Part shown: positions 7,069 to 15,818 of the stretch, piece after piece
Layout of the letters: each line of letters begins with the position of its first letter
Position numbering within the stretch: position 1 is the stretch's first letter
DNA from: Marinobacter sp.
GTDB lineage: Bacteria > Pseudomonadota > Gammaproteobacteria > Pseudomonadales > Oleiphilaceae
DNA length: 42,213 nucleotides
Direction: 5' to 3'
Assembly (NCBI GenBank): GCA_022014155.1
Contig: JAKLLS010000014.1
Span: 1 to 42,213, forward strand
Program-made: the position numbers and the translations under genes
The notes under the pieces: generated by a model
Databases searched by the model: none
Seen by the model: the letters and a program-made list of their open reading frames with translations, nothing else
Told to the model about the DNA's origin: nothing

Positions 7069-8499
7069 ATGCCCGAAACGTCCCTGATCGCCATTGCTGT
7101 CGGCCTACTGTATCTGGTCGCGCTGTCCTGCGTTTACCGGATACTGCTGACGTACCGGACGACCCAGGGCGCGATTGCCTGGATCATTTCACTCATCGGC
7201 CTGCCCTACGTAGCCGTGCCACTGTTCCTGTTGATCGGTCGCAGCCGTTTTGGCGGTTATGTCCGGGCCCGACGAATGGGTGACGCCGCGCTGACCGATT
7301 TGATGAACCACTTCGAACAGCAAACCACCTCCCTGTCACACCCGACCAGCGAACATTTCGGCGATGAACTGCAAGTACTGTGCAATCTGGGCCGGCAACC
7401 ATTTACCAGCAACAACCGCTGCACCCTGCTGAAAGACGGTGAGGCCACCTTCGAAGCGCTCTTCGATGCCATGGAAAATGCTCGCCATTACATCCTGCTG
7501 GAGTTTTACATCATCCGTTCCGACAAGGTGGGCCAACGTATCAAGTCCATCCTCAAACGCAAGCTGGCAGAAGGTGTACAGGTATGGCTCTTGTACGACG
7601 ATATCGGCAGCGTCTGGCTGCCCCGAACCTACCTGAAAGAGCTGGACAGAGCCGGAGCCCGGGTCGCGTCCTTTGGCAAAGGCAACATCCGCCGTCGGCG
7701 TTTCCAGATCAATTTCCGTAATCACCGCAAGTTACTGGTCTGTGACGGCAATACCGGCTTCGTTGGCGGCATTAACCTTGGCGATGAATACCTCGGCACT
7801 GCTATGGATCAGGAGCCCTGGCGGGATACCCACTGCTGCATTACCGGGCCAGCGGTCATCGGCCTGCAACTGGCATGGCTGGAAGACTGGAATTGGGCAA
7901 GCAGCGAATTTCCCGAACTTAACTGGCACCCCAGCCTGCCGTCTTCCGGAGATCACCAGGTACTGGTCCTGCCTACCGGCCCCGCGGACACCTACGAAAC
8001 CTGTGCACTGTTTTTTCTTAATTGTATCAATAATGCCCGGACCCGCATCTGGATCGCATCACCGTATTTCGTGCCAGACTTCCAGATCATGAACGCCCTG
8101 CAATTGGCGGCGCTGCGCGGCGTGGATGTACGCATCATCATTCCGGAGAAATCCGACAACCAGTTGATCAGGATTGCGGCCTACTCCTACCTTGTCCAGG
8201 CCTGCCAGGCGGGAGTCGGCATCTATCGCTACCAGCCGGGTTTCATGCACCAGAAGGTCATCCTGGTGGATAACCGCTACGCCGCCGTGGGCACCGCCAA
8301 TCTGGACAATCGGTCCATGCGCCTGAACTTTGAAATTACCGCGATTACCACGTCCCAAACCTTTGTCGCCGAGGTGACCTCCATGCTGGAAGAGGACCTT
8401 GCGCACTCGCGGTTGATGAAAAAAAGCGAGTATCAGGACAGGTCCGTTGCTTTTCGCCTGGGCTGTCGCGCCGTGCGATTACTTGCGCCGCTGCTCTGA
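7069..8499 (+). CDS. cls: Cardiolipin synthase, phospholipase D type
   Basis: A 476-residue bacterial cardiolipin synthase. Two hydrophobic N-terminal segments (about 5-25 and 36-56) anchor it in the inner membrane. Two HKD motifs follow, H219-x-K221-x4-D226 in 'HRKLLVCD' and H394-x-K396-x4-D401 in 'HQKVILVD', each followed by the usual GG/GT-N element ('GGINLGDEY' and 'GTANLDNRS'). The enzyme condenses two phosphatidylglycerol molecules, or PG with another phospholipid, to cardiolipin. It directly follows the AraC-type regulator, unusual for a housekeeping enzyme, which suggests regulated cardiolipin synthesis. Length and motif layout match ClsA-type enzymes. Confidence 0.92.
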   Translation: MPETSLIAIAVGLLYLVALSCVYRILLTYRTTQGAIAWIISLIGLPYVAVPLFLLIGRSRFGGYVRARRMGDAALTDLMNHFEQQTTSLSHPTSEHFGDELQVLCNLGRQPFTSNNRCTLLKDGEATFEALFDAMENARHYILLEFYIIRSDKVGQRIKSILKRKLAEGVQVWLLYDDIGSVWLPRTYLKELDRAGARVASFGKGNIRRRRFQINFRNHRKLLVCDGNTGFVGGINLGDEYLGTAMDQEPWRDTHCCITGPAVIGLQLAWLEDWNWASSEFPELNWHPSLPSSGDHQVLVLPTGPADTYETCALFFLNCINNARTRIWIASPYFVPDFQIMNALQLAALRGVDVRIIIPEKSDNQLIRIAAYSYLVQACQAGVGIYRYQPGFMHQKVILVDNRYAAVGTANLDNRSMRLNFEITAITTSQTFVAEVTSMLEEDLAHSRLMKKSEYQDRSVAFRLGCRAVRLLAPLL

Positions 8500-8588
8500 C
8501 CGAGACAGTCGCCAGGCATTTTCCCCCGCAGAAAGAATATGAGAGTATTCAGGGAACCGAGCCCGGCATGCAGTAACGAAGCAGGACT

Positions 8589-9269
8589 ATGACAACATTC
8601 AAGCCCCGAGAAACCCTCACCGAACAGGTTGCCCGCCACATTGAGAACCTGATTGCCTTTGGCCAACTGCGATCCGGCGAACGCATCTACGAGAGCGCGA
8701 TGGCCAAACAGATGGATGTCAGCCATGGCTCCATCCGGGAAGGTTTGTTGCTGCTGGAAAAGCGCCACCTGGTCCGCAACGTTCCCCGCAAGGGCGCGTT
8801 TGTTACGGAGCTGGACGATTACTTCGTTCGCAGCCTGTACGAAATCCTGGAGCTGTACCTGACCCATACCGGTCGTAAACTGGCACGCCAGTGGCAACCT
8901 GCGGACATGGACAAACTGGAAGCCCTGTACGAACAGATGAAGACAGGCTTCGAGCGCAATGATCTGATGCGATTCCTGGAATTAGGCATTGAATACACCC
9001 AGGCCTCTCTCGCCTACGCAGACAACTACTTTATTGTCTCCGCCATTGACGACCTCTGGCCCTCCGCCAAACGCTGCGCCTTCGTGGCCTTCCAGAACGG
9101 TGGCAATCGGGTATTGGAGGACAACCTGGTCCACATGGAAGAGTCCATCCAGGCCATCAAGGATCGGGACGAAGATCGGCTGGCAACCATCCTCAAGCGT
9201 TATGCCGAACAGCAGTGCCGTCAGGTCCTGGAGGCTCTGACCAGCAACCAGGCGCGCCGCGGCGCCTGA
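8589..9269 (+). CDS. GntR-family regulator, FadR/FCD subfamily
   Basis: A 226-residue regulator. Residues 1 to about 75 form a GntR winged helix-turn-helix ('LTEQVARHIENLI', 'SHGSIREGLLLLEKRHLV', 'PRKGAFVTEL'). The remainder is an all-helical ligand domain of the FCD type. Ligands of this group are usually carboxylic acids held by a metal; none can be named here. It lies 89 bases after cls with its own start signal and is convergent to the patatin gene, with only 13 bases between stops. I see no clear operator. Confidence 0.85.
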   Translation: MTTFKPRETLTEQVARHIENLIAFGQLRSGERIYESAMAKQMDVSHGSIREGLLLLEKRHLVRNVPRKGAFVTELDDYFVRSLYEILELYLTHTGRKLARQWQPADMDKLEALYEQMKTGFERNDLMRFLELGIEYTQASLAYADNYFIVSAIDDLWPSAKRCAFVAFQNGGNRVLEDNLVHMEESIQAIKDRDEDRLATILKRYAEQQCRQVLEALTSNQARRGA

Positions 9270-9282
9270 CTGGGACAAAGAC

Positions 9283-11490
9283 TCAATAGAACAACTGGGT
9301 GAATGAAAAGCCGATGTTCAGGTAAGCGGTCCAGTCATCTTCGTTGTTGTAGGCAGTCGCAAACTGCACCGGCCCCAGAAAGGTATCAACACCGGCAAAC
9401 ACACTCCAGGACCTGACCGTATTGTTCCAGCTGGCGTCATCGAACGACTCCCAGGCATTGCCCGTTTCGAAACCCATGCCAGCAAACCAGGGCACCAGGG
9501 GCCCACCAAACTCCTGACTGGCAAACAGCGACGCCATCGCCGCGTTTTCACCGGTAATCTCACCTGGGGCGTAGGCGGACAGCCGTCGGAAACCGCCAAG
9601 GCGAACCGTATTCTCGATGCCCGGCTCCCCCCGGGTAACGGTGTGGGCATACAGCAGTCCAGTCATGGTGAAACCCTGCCAGCTTCCGGTACCCAGCCCC
9701 ATACCGGTCACCGAATCAAAGTGCCGGTCCGAACCCAGGTCTTCCCGTTCCAGCCGACCACGGATACCGGCGAACCCGCCGGACTGGGGATAGAAGATAT
9801 CGTTCAGGGAATCATGCACCAACTGAAGGCCGAAGCCACCCCGATGGATGGACCCGGAAGGTGCCACCGATGCGCCAATCTGCTCATCCACAGTGGCATA
9901 GCCCCGAGAATAACCAAGCCGGACGTCGCCGTTGCCCCCCAGCTCCATGCCCAGTGCCAGATCAAACTGACGAAAGGTGACGTCCACTTCTGCGATACGA
10001 TCACCGCCATCACCAAACACACTGAAACTGTTCCGGGAATATTGCGCACCGGTGATCACGTACCGTTCGTAACCATAATCCAGGGGCTGGAACCATTCCG
10101 TGCGCACATAGGGCTCAGTTCCCAGCTGCAAACCGGTCCGCCATTCACCACCAAGAGCATTCAATTCTGTCATGCGTATGGCGGACCCGACATTAAAGCG
10201 GGTTTCGCCGTCGAAGTTGTCCTCGTAGTTCAGGCCAAAAGCCAGGTAGTTGGGTCCCCAGGATTTCTCCTGTGCTTTAATCGTCAGCACCGTTCCCTCA
10301 GAGGATGGAGACAGCGAATAGGACACCGTTTCGTAATAGCCAAGACCATAAATCCGCTTGAGATCGTCCTCAAGGGCATCGACATCCAGAGGCTGACCGG
10401 TTTCCTGTCGAATCCTGGAACGCAGGAACTCCCCTGCCAGCCGGGAATTGTGATCCACCTCAATACGGGCGATGTCCCCGGGCTGCAATCCACTTTCGTT
10501 CATCGACTCCCGGAAGCGGGTCCAGCGCTCGCGGGGCACACTCAGGTGCCGCAACTCGGACGCATGGGAGCGGGCGCTGGTCGCACCCAGTTCAAACAGG
10601 ATCGGTGCGTCATAAAAATCGGCGGAGGTCCGGCCTTCCAGGTCGGGGCGAATCAGCACGTCCTGCTCTTCCAGTCGCGCCAGTTGATCGTCGGTATTCA
10701 TCCGCGTCATCATCGTCGTCAGTTGCCCGACAACCGAGAAAGCTTCCTGCAGATCCTCAGCTTTCAGCAAGGGGTCGGTAATATCCACCGCAATCACAAT
10801 GTCCGCGCCCAAATCGCGGGCAACTGTAACTGGCAGGTTGTTGGCAATCCCGCCGTCCACCAGCAGCCGGCCATCCAGTTTGACCGGCGCATAAACCCCG
10901 GGAATGCTCATGCTCGCACGAATTGCCTCGGACAGGTTGCCACTGCCAAGCACCACCTGCTCACCGGTTTCGAGGTCGGTGGCCACTGCTCGAAAGGGAA
11001 TTGCCAGCTGATCAAAGTCTTCTACCAAAGCGGCATCGCGGGTCAGCTCGTTAAGAATGAAGCCGAGATTCTGACCCGCGATAATGCCTCCGCCGACGTG
11101 AAGCCCATCCAGGCGCACACCAATCCCGGGTACGACAGGAAATCGCCAGTCTTCCTGTTTACGGCGTACAGGCTTGTAGGCGCGGCCCGGATCGTCCCGA
11201 AAACTGGACACCCAGTCGAGGTCGATGAAGCGTTGCTCGATTTCCTCCACCGGCATACCGGAAGCATAGAGCGCCCCGACCGCGGACCCGGCACTGGTGC
11301 CCACCACCAGATCCACCGGAATCCGCATTTCCTCCAAAACCCTCAGCACACCGACATGGGCCATGCCCTTGGCGCCACCGCCACTGAGCACCAACCCCAC
11401 CTTGGGTCGATCCCCGGCCGGCTCCGCTGTGACGGTAGACGATAAAAAAGCAACGCAGGCTGCAAGCAGCAGGATAAACATCCTTGGCAA
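9283..11490 (-). CDS. Patatin-like phospholipase autotransporter, PlpD type (type Vd secretion)
   Basis: A 735-residue protein with a signal peptide ending 'TVTA' near residue 22. The patatin domain (about 28-310) has the glycine-rich oxyanion loop 'SGGGAKGMAHVG', nucleophile Ser66 in 'GTSAG' and Asp212 in 'VDGG', so the Ser-Asp dyad is intact. A POTRA-like region near 350-410 ('LEDDLKRIYGLGYYETVSYS') follows, then a 16-strand-type Omp85/BamA-like barrel ending in 'IGFSFTQLFY', with a terminal aromatic outer-membrane signal. Size and order match PlpD of P. aeruginosa, a phospholipase A1 carried across its own barrel. The start is taken at TTG 11490, which has AGGA eight bases upstream; ATG at 11481 is an alternative that would keep the signal peptide. 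The upstream gene ends 21 bases before it. Confidence 0.9.
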   Translation of the reverse strand: MPRMFILLLAACVAFLSSTVTAEPAGDRPKVGLVLSGGGAKGMAHVGVLRVLEEMRIPVDLVVGTSAGSAVGALYASGMPVEEIEQRFIDLDWVSSFRDDPGRAYKPVRRKQEDWRFPVVPGIGVRLDGLHVGGGIIAGQNLGFILNELTRDAALVEDFDQLAIPFRAVATDLETGEQVVLGSGNLSEAIRASMSIPGVYAPVKLDGRLLVDGGIANNLPVTVARDLGADIVIAVDITDPLLKAEDLQEAFSVVGQLTTMMTRMNTDDQLARLEEQDVLIRPDLEGRTSADFYDAPILFELGATSARSHASELRHLSVPRERWTRFRESMNESGLQPGDIARIEVDHNSRLAGEFLRSRIRQETGQPLDVDALEDDLKRIYGLGYYETVSYSLSPSSEGTVLTIKAQEKSWGPNYLAFGLNYEDNFDGETRFNVGSAIRMTELNALGGEWRTGLQLGTEPYVRTEWFQPLDYGYERYVITGAQYSRNSFSVFGDGGDRIAEVDVTFRQFDLALGMELGGNGDVRLGYSRGYATVDEQIGASVAPSGSIHRGGFGLQLVHDSLNDIFYPQSGGFAGIRGRLEREDLGSDRHFDSVTGMGLGTGSWQGFTMTGLLYAHTVTRGEPGIENTVRLGGFRRLSAYAPGEITGENAAMASLFASQEFGGPLVPWFAGMGFETGNAWESFDDASWNNTVRSWSVFAGVDTFLGPVQFATAYNNEDDWTAYLNIGFSFTQLFY

Positions 11491-11511
11491 GGGAGGGGTC
11501 CTGTTATTTAT

Positions 11512-12108
11512 TCACTGGTTTTTGGGCGTTTCATCGTCGGCCAGCGACAGGTGTGATACATCGGGCACCACCGGTGGTGGCAGGTCACGTTCAACACCCA
11601 GATCCGTACCGGCGGGCGCCAGCGTCCACTCGTCCAGATGCTGAAACATAGGGGCTTCTACCTCCTGATGCTCTGTCAGGGTGACACCCACCGGGTCGAG
11701 CGAGAGCCCCGATCCCGCCAGGATGGTATCTACCTTGTCCCCGGCGACCGATAGCCGATCACCGGGCTCGACAGCCGGTGCCTCACCGCCGGACTTTTCC
11801 GGCTGCTGCTGGGAGGAAGGTTCAGCAGGCGCAGGTTTCGAAGCCGGAGGTGGAGAAGGCGTTTCACGTCGTGCCGGCTCAGCTCCCGACATGGGCTGCA
11901 CATACGCAACCATGCCGTGTTTCGCCAATACGGCCCGGTATTTCTCCGCCTGCTCCGCTTCCAGCTTGTTACGGATCACCACCGGCTGGCCACTGAACAT
12001 GCGTTCAACCTGCTCAGCGCTGGCCTTGAACAGTGTCCGTGCATTGTTGCGGGCGGTAGCGACTTCAATACCCGGCGCGCATTCACCCTTGAAAACGAGC
12101 TGAAACAT
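11512..12108 (-). CDS. Conserved protein of unknown function, upstream partner of the patatin gene
   Basis: A 198-residue cytosolic-looking protein without signal peptide or membrane segment. Residues 1-68 form a compact alpha/beta domain ('FQLVFKGECAPGIEVATAR', 'AEQVERMFSGQPVVIRNKLE', 'KYRAVLAKHGMVAYVQPM'). I recall this domain from the N-terminus of many otherwise unrelated gammaproteobacterial proteins; its function is not known to me. Residues of about 73-110 are a Pro/Ala/Glu/Gln-rich flexible linker, and the tail is acidic and low in complexity. The ATG at 12108 has GAGG eight bases upstream. The stop is 21 bases before the patatin start, so the two genes are probably one operon. Confidence 0.7.
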   Translation of the reverse strand: MFQLVFKGECAPGIEVATARNNARTLFKASAEQVERMFSGQPVVIRNKLEAEQAEKYRAVLAKHGMVAYVQPMSGAEPARRETPSPPPASKPAPAEPSSQQQPEKSGGEAPAVEPGDRLSVAGDKVDTILAGSGLSLDPVGVTLTEHQEVEAPMFQHLDEWTLAPAGTDLGVERDLPPPVVPDVSHLSLADDETPKNQ

Positions 12109-12254
12109 CAATCTGCCTCTTGCTGAACCTGTTTATCAACATGATAGTTGATCCACGATCCCCGGGGAAACCTGGGGCCGCCTGAATACTTTTTAACCAA
12201 ATCGCAAACAATTGAAAAATCCACACATCTCGGTACGCAAACGCCCCCGGACTC

Positions 12255-12263
12255 TGCGATAAT
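12255..12263 (+). promoter_or_regulatory. Possible extended -10 promoter for the small exported protein
   Basis: TGCGATAAT at 12255-12263 fits an extended -10 element (TGN followed by five of six TATAAT bases). No good -35 box is present at the right distance. It would give a leader of about 60 bases to the ATG at 12328. The rest of the 219-base divergent gap (12109-12327) is AT-richer than the surroundings and shows nothing else I can name. Confidence 0.3.
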
Positions 12264-12327
12264 CCCCTGTAACCAAACTTTACAATTGGTAACAATGAAT
12301 CCGGAGTGGCACCAAGGAGTGGCATCC

Positions 12328-12693
12328 ATGCATCGAGTCTTATCTCTTTTCACTTTCTTCCTGCTATCAATGCTCCCGCCCCATCCCGCCCTGGCGGAAA
12401 ATCTGGACGTGCTGATGAGCAATGTCTTTATCAACGGGCAGCCTACCTATATCGGTTACGAAAGCGTCGAGCGGGAAGACATTCCGGTCTCTGCCCCTGT
12501 CGATCGCAAATACCTGATCGTGGATTTCCGTTTTCCTTCCACCCCCGCCGACGACGAACAGCTGCAGGCCAGCGTTCATAAGGTCTGTATGGCGTTGCTG
12601 AAAAACCGGGACCTGATCCGGACATTGTCCGACTCCGGTTACGACATGGTTTCTGTCGCCTTCGACCGCCGCTCACAGTTTGACTGTCTGTAA
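12328..12693 (+). CDS. Small exported protein of unknown function
   Basis: A 121-residue protein with a typical signal peptide ('MHRVLSLFTFFLLSMLPPHP' followed by A-L-A, cleavage before ENLDV). The mature part of about 97 residues contains 'SNVFINGQPTYIGYESVERE', the core 'KYLIVDFRFPST' and two cysteines near 90 and 120 that could form a disulfide bond in the periplasm. I do not recognise the family. The ATG at 12328 is chosen over earlier in-frame codons because AAGGAG sits eight bases upstream and the signal peptide starts there. It converges on the sensor kinase with eight bases between stops, so it is not in an operon with it. No function is proposed. Confidence 0.7.
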   Translation: MHRVLSLFTFFLLSMLPPHPALAENLDVLMSNVFINGQPTYIGYESVEREDIPVSAPVDRKYLIVDFRFPSTPADDEQLQASVHKVCMALLKNRDLIRTLSDSGYDMVSVAFDRRSQFDCL

Positions 12694-12701
12694 CCCCAAA
12701 T

Positions 12702-15479
12702 TTACTCCCGACCCAGCAGCCGGGGGAATGCTTCCAGTGCGCTGTTCACCGCATCGAGATTGAACGCTTCCACATCGGCCAGTAATTTTTCACCGTAACG
12801 GGTCACTGAAGGCGAGCGGAAACGTTCGCCCCAGGCCAGTACACGTTTTGCGAAGTAGCGCATCTGCTCCGGGTCACCACTTTCCCGGACAATTTCCCAC
12901 TCATCGCCAAAATCACGGGCCAACTGTTCCCGCAGCCAGCCACGCTCCTGCATGCTCAGGGTCTGGGCCAGCAAACGTTCGGACTCTTCCGGCTCGCCCT
13001 CATCTTCAGCCTGCTCAACCGTTGCCTCAACGTGGGGCAGCGTCACTGTGAATGTGGAGCCCTGTTCCGGCTCACTTTCCACGGTGAGTTCCCCTCCCAT
13101 CATCCGTGCCAGTTTCCGACTGATTGCCAACCCCAGGCCAGTACCACCATAGCGGCGACTGTTCTGCCCCTCCTGTTGCTCAAACGCATCGAAAATCCGC
13201 TCCAGTTGATCCGCGGGAATACCGATCCCCGTATCCCGGACAGTAACCTCCAGCCGGTACAGTTTCCTGCCGTCATCATCTGGCTTCTGCCCGGCAACCG
13301 ACTTCGCAGTGGCTCGTACCGTTACACCACCTTCATGGGTGAACTTGATGGCATTTCCAACCAGATTGAACAACACCTGACGTAGCCGGGTTTCGTCGAG
13401 CATCATCGCCGAGGGCATTTTCGAATCCACACTCACTTCCAGGGTAATGCCCTGCTCCCGCGCCCGCAGGTCGAAAATATGGCGAACGTCATCCAGCAGC
13501 CGTCGCACGGAAACGGCGGAGTAATCAAGCCTCATTTTTCCAGCCTCGATCCTGGACAGGTCGAGAATGTCATTAATCAGCATCAGCAGGCTGCGGCTGC
13601 CAGCCCGTATGGCATCGAGATAGTTGCGCTGCTGGGGGTCCGTCACGCTGTCGCTCAGCAGATCGCTGTAGCCGATGACGGCATTCATCGGCGTGCGGAT
13701 TTCATGGGACATATTGGCAAGGAATTCACTCTTGGTAAGGCTGGCGGCCTCCGCTTCCCGCGCCAACCGCTCCGCCTCGAGCTTGGCCGCCCTGAGCTCA
13801 TCCTCACTGCGGCGCAGTGCATTCTCGGAGCGTATCCGCTCATCCACTTCCCGTGAGAGCTTGCGGTTCCAGTAGAGGAAAATGAGCACCACCACCAAGG
13901 CGATACCAACCACCCGGCGTACCACGGTGTAATCGGTTTCCTGCTCGATATCCAGGTGGATCCAGCGATTGTAGATAGCTTCGGTTTCCGCGGCGTCCAG
14001 GCTTCCCAGGGCTTTATTGAGAATACGCTGGAGTTCCGGCCTGTCCTTGCTGACCGCCAGGCTTAGTTCATACTGATACGGCGTAATGCTGGTGATTCTC
14101 AGGTTCGACAGCCCCAGCCGCGCCACTGTATAGCTCACTGCGGGAATATGGGTCACCATGACATCCAGATCACCGTTGGATAGTGACAATAGTCCTTCTT
14201 CCACACTATCCATCGGGTACAGGTCAAGATCCGGATGGTTGATCAGCAGAAAGTCGTGGGCAGCATGACGGTTCACCACCCCCACCCGCTCGGATCGAAG
14301 CTCCCGAAGGTCACCGATAAATCGTCCATCATCACGAATGACCAAGGCAACCGGTACCGTGAGGTAGGTGCGGGTAAACAGGAAGTCGTTACTACGCCGG
14401 GGGGTTCGGTTAAAAGCAGGCAGTATGTCCACCGCGCCGTCCTGAAGCTGTTTTTCTGCTTCGATAATGTCCGTGGTTTCCTCACGGTGAAAACGGACAT
14501 TCAACTGGCTCTCCAGCCGGGATACCAGATCCGGTACCAAGCCTGAGGACCGGCCATCCTGGGTAAACTCGAACGGTGGCCAATCGTCACGAAACGCAAC
14601 TCGCAAATTGGGGTTTCGCTTCAGCCAGTCCTTTTCGTTACTGGAGAGTGTAATGCCGTTGTCGATCGCGACTGGCCGGTCTGCCTGCAGCCATGCCTGC
14701 CGGATGGTGCGATGCTCGCTATGGCTGATCGCTTCCACAGCCTGGTTAAGAACCCACAGCAATTGCTCGTTGTCCGAGTCGACCTCCAGTACGACATCAA
14801 CCGGTTGCTGATCCAGCAACAGGGCAAGTCCGATGCCGTTAATCATCGCCGACTGCAAGTAATCGGAAACCACCGGAAGCGGACCGAGAAACGCATCGGC
14901 CCGACCAGAAAGCACCATACTGACTGCTTCGCCGATACTCGCCACGGGAACCGGAGTGAAGCTGTTCACAGGGTCCAGCAACAGGTATTGGTTGCTGTCT
15001 TCCGCGATCAGTGCAATCCGGCTGTCCTCCAGATCCGACAGCTTGCGGATACCGGGATCCCCGGCACTGACGAACAAACCGTAAGTCAGGCTCATCAGCG
15101 GTTCAGTCGCAGAGCGACCTTCAGGATCGGGCTGCCGCGGACCGCGAGCCACCAATCGGGCGTCCAACTCACCGGCACCAAATTGCGCGGCTATCGCCGT
15201 GGTACTGGCGGAAACCGGTACAACCTCCACCCCAAGCTTGTCTGACAGACGTTCCAGGTAATCAATGTAGATACCGGCCAGCACGCCCTCTCCTGTATCA
15301 AAGACCAGGGGAATCTGACCACCGGACAGTCCTACCTGGAAGCCGTCCTGTGCCGACAACCATTCCAGGTCCTTCGCCCCGAGAACAGGGGCCGGCGACA
15401 GCTGCGGAGGGTCCGCCAGTATTGACGTCGCCGTCAAAACACACACTAAAAACAACAAACCCTGCAAGGCGGCCTTCAC
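12702..15479 (-). CDS. BvgS/EvgS-like sensor histidine kinase with two periplasmic solute-binding domains and no receiver
   Basis: A 925-residue inner-membrane kinase. After a signal peptide (about 1-22) come two SBP_bac_3 Venus-flytrap domains (about 40-265 and 285-515), the second with '[20 protein letters not shown]'. One membrane helix is at about 518-539, then a coiled-coil linker, HisKA with His592 in '[14 protein letters not shown]', and HATPase_c with N ('[12 protein letters not shown]'), G1 ('DTGIGIP') and G2 ('[10 protein letters not shown]') boxes. The last roughly 90 residues are helical and lack a receiver aspartate, and they do not carry a clear HPt histidine motif. Flytrap kinases sense small ligands such as amino acids or sulfate analogues. 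No response regulator lies next to it, so its partner is unknown. The start is GTG with AGGA six bases upstream. Confidence 0.85.
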   Translation of the reverse strand: MKAALQGLLFLVCVLTATSILADPPQLSPAPVLGAKDLEWLSAQDGFQVGLSGGQIPLVFDTGEGVLAGIYIDYLERLSDKLGVEVVPVSASTTAIAAQFGAGELDARLVARGPRQPDPEGRSATEPLMSLTYGLFVSAGDPGIRKLSDLEDSRIALIAEDSNQYLLLDPVNSFTPVPVASIGEAVSMVLSGRADAFLGPLPVVSDYLQSAMINGIGLALLLDQQPVDVVLEVDSDNEQLLWVLNQAVEAISHSEHRTIRQAWLQADRPVAIDNGITLSSNEKDWLKRNPNLRVAFRDDWPPFEFTQDGRSSGLVPDLVSRLESQLNVRFHREETTDIIEAEKQLQDGAVDILPAFNRTPRRSNDFLFTRTYLTVPVALVIRDDGRFIGDLRELRSERVGVVNRHAAHDFLLINHPDLDLYPMDSVEEGLLSLSNGDLDVMVTHIPAVSYTVARLGLSNLRITSITPYQYELSLAVSKDRPELQRILNKALGSLDAAETEAIYNRWIHLDIEQETDYTVVRRVVGIALVVVLIFLYWNRKLSREVDERIRSENALRRSEDELRAAKLEAERLAREAEAASLTKSEFLANMSHEIRTPMNAVIGYSDLLSDSVTDPQQRNYLDAIRAGSRSLLMLINDILDLSRIEAGKMRLDYSAVSVRRLLDDVRHIFDLRAREQGITLEVSVDSKMPSAMMLDETRLRQVLFNLVGNAIKFTHEGGVTVRATAKSVAGQKPDDDGRKLYRLEVTVRDTGIGIPADQLERIFDAFEQQEGQNSRRYGGTGLGLAISRKLARMMGGELTVESEPEQGSTFTVTLPHVEATVEQAEDEGEPEESERLLAQTLSMQERGWLREQLARDFGDEWEIVRESGDPEQMRYFAKRVLAWGERFRSPSVTRYGEKLLADVEAFNLDAVNSALEAFPRLLGRE

Positions 15480-15584
15480 TGGATATCCTCAACGGTTCCG
15501 CTAAAGTTTAAAGGAGCCTCAGAACAATACCTGCAAATCTCCCGGATTTCATTCAAGTGTAAGCAATGCAAGGAGACGACAGCG

Positions 15585-15818
15585 ATGGACACCAGCAAAC
15601 ACACATTCAGCACACTGTTTCAACAACTTGGACTGGCCTCTGACAGTGACAGCATCGAGGACTTTATCTCCAGGTATTCTCCCCTGCCCTCGGAAGTTGC
15701 GCTGCAGGATGCACCGTTCTGGTCGGAGAGTCAGGCCCAGTTTCTGGAGGAAGGGCTGGAAGACGATTCGGACTGGGCCGAAATCATTGACGAGCTTGAT
15801 GCCCGGATGAGGCACTGA
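15585..15818 (+). CDS. DUF2789 family protein
   Basis: A 77-residue acidic cytosolic protein that matches my memory of DUF2789 along its whole length: the opening 'MDTSKHTFSTLFQQLGL', the central 'FISRYSPLP' and 'DAPFWSESQAQFL', and the acidic closing helix 'DDSDWAEIIDELDARMRH'. The function of the family is unknown; it is common in Pseudomonas, Marinobacter and Acinetobacter relatives. AAGGAG lies about ten bases before the ATG. Its last 35 bases overlap the 3' end of the convergent diguanylate cyclase gene. Confidence 0.85.
   Translation: MDTSKHTFSTLFQQLGLASDSDSIEDFISRYSPLPSEVALQDAPFWSESQAQFLEEGLEDDSDWAEIIDELDARMRH

Noticed and set aside
12269..12295. Imperfect dyad of GTAACCAA and TTGGTAAC before the small exported protein
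   Set aside because: Only seven of eight positions pair, and the region is AT-rich, so it is not distinguishable from chance.
12148..12327. 60-codon N-terminal extension of the small exported protein
   Set aside because: The extension has no ribosome site and would bury the signal peptide; AAGGAG and the hydrophobic start fit ATG 12328.
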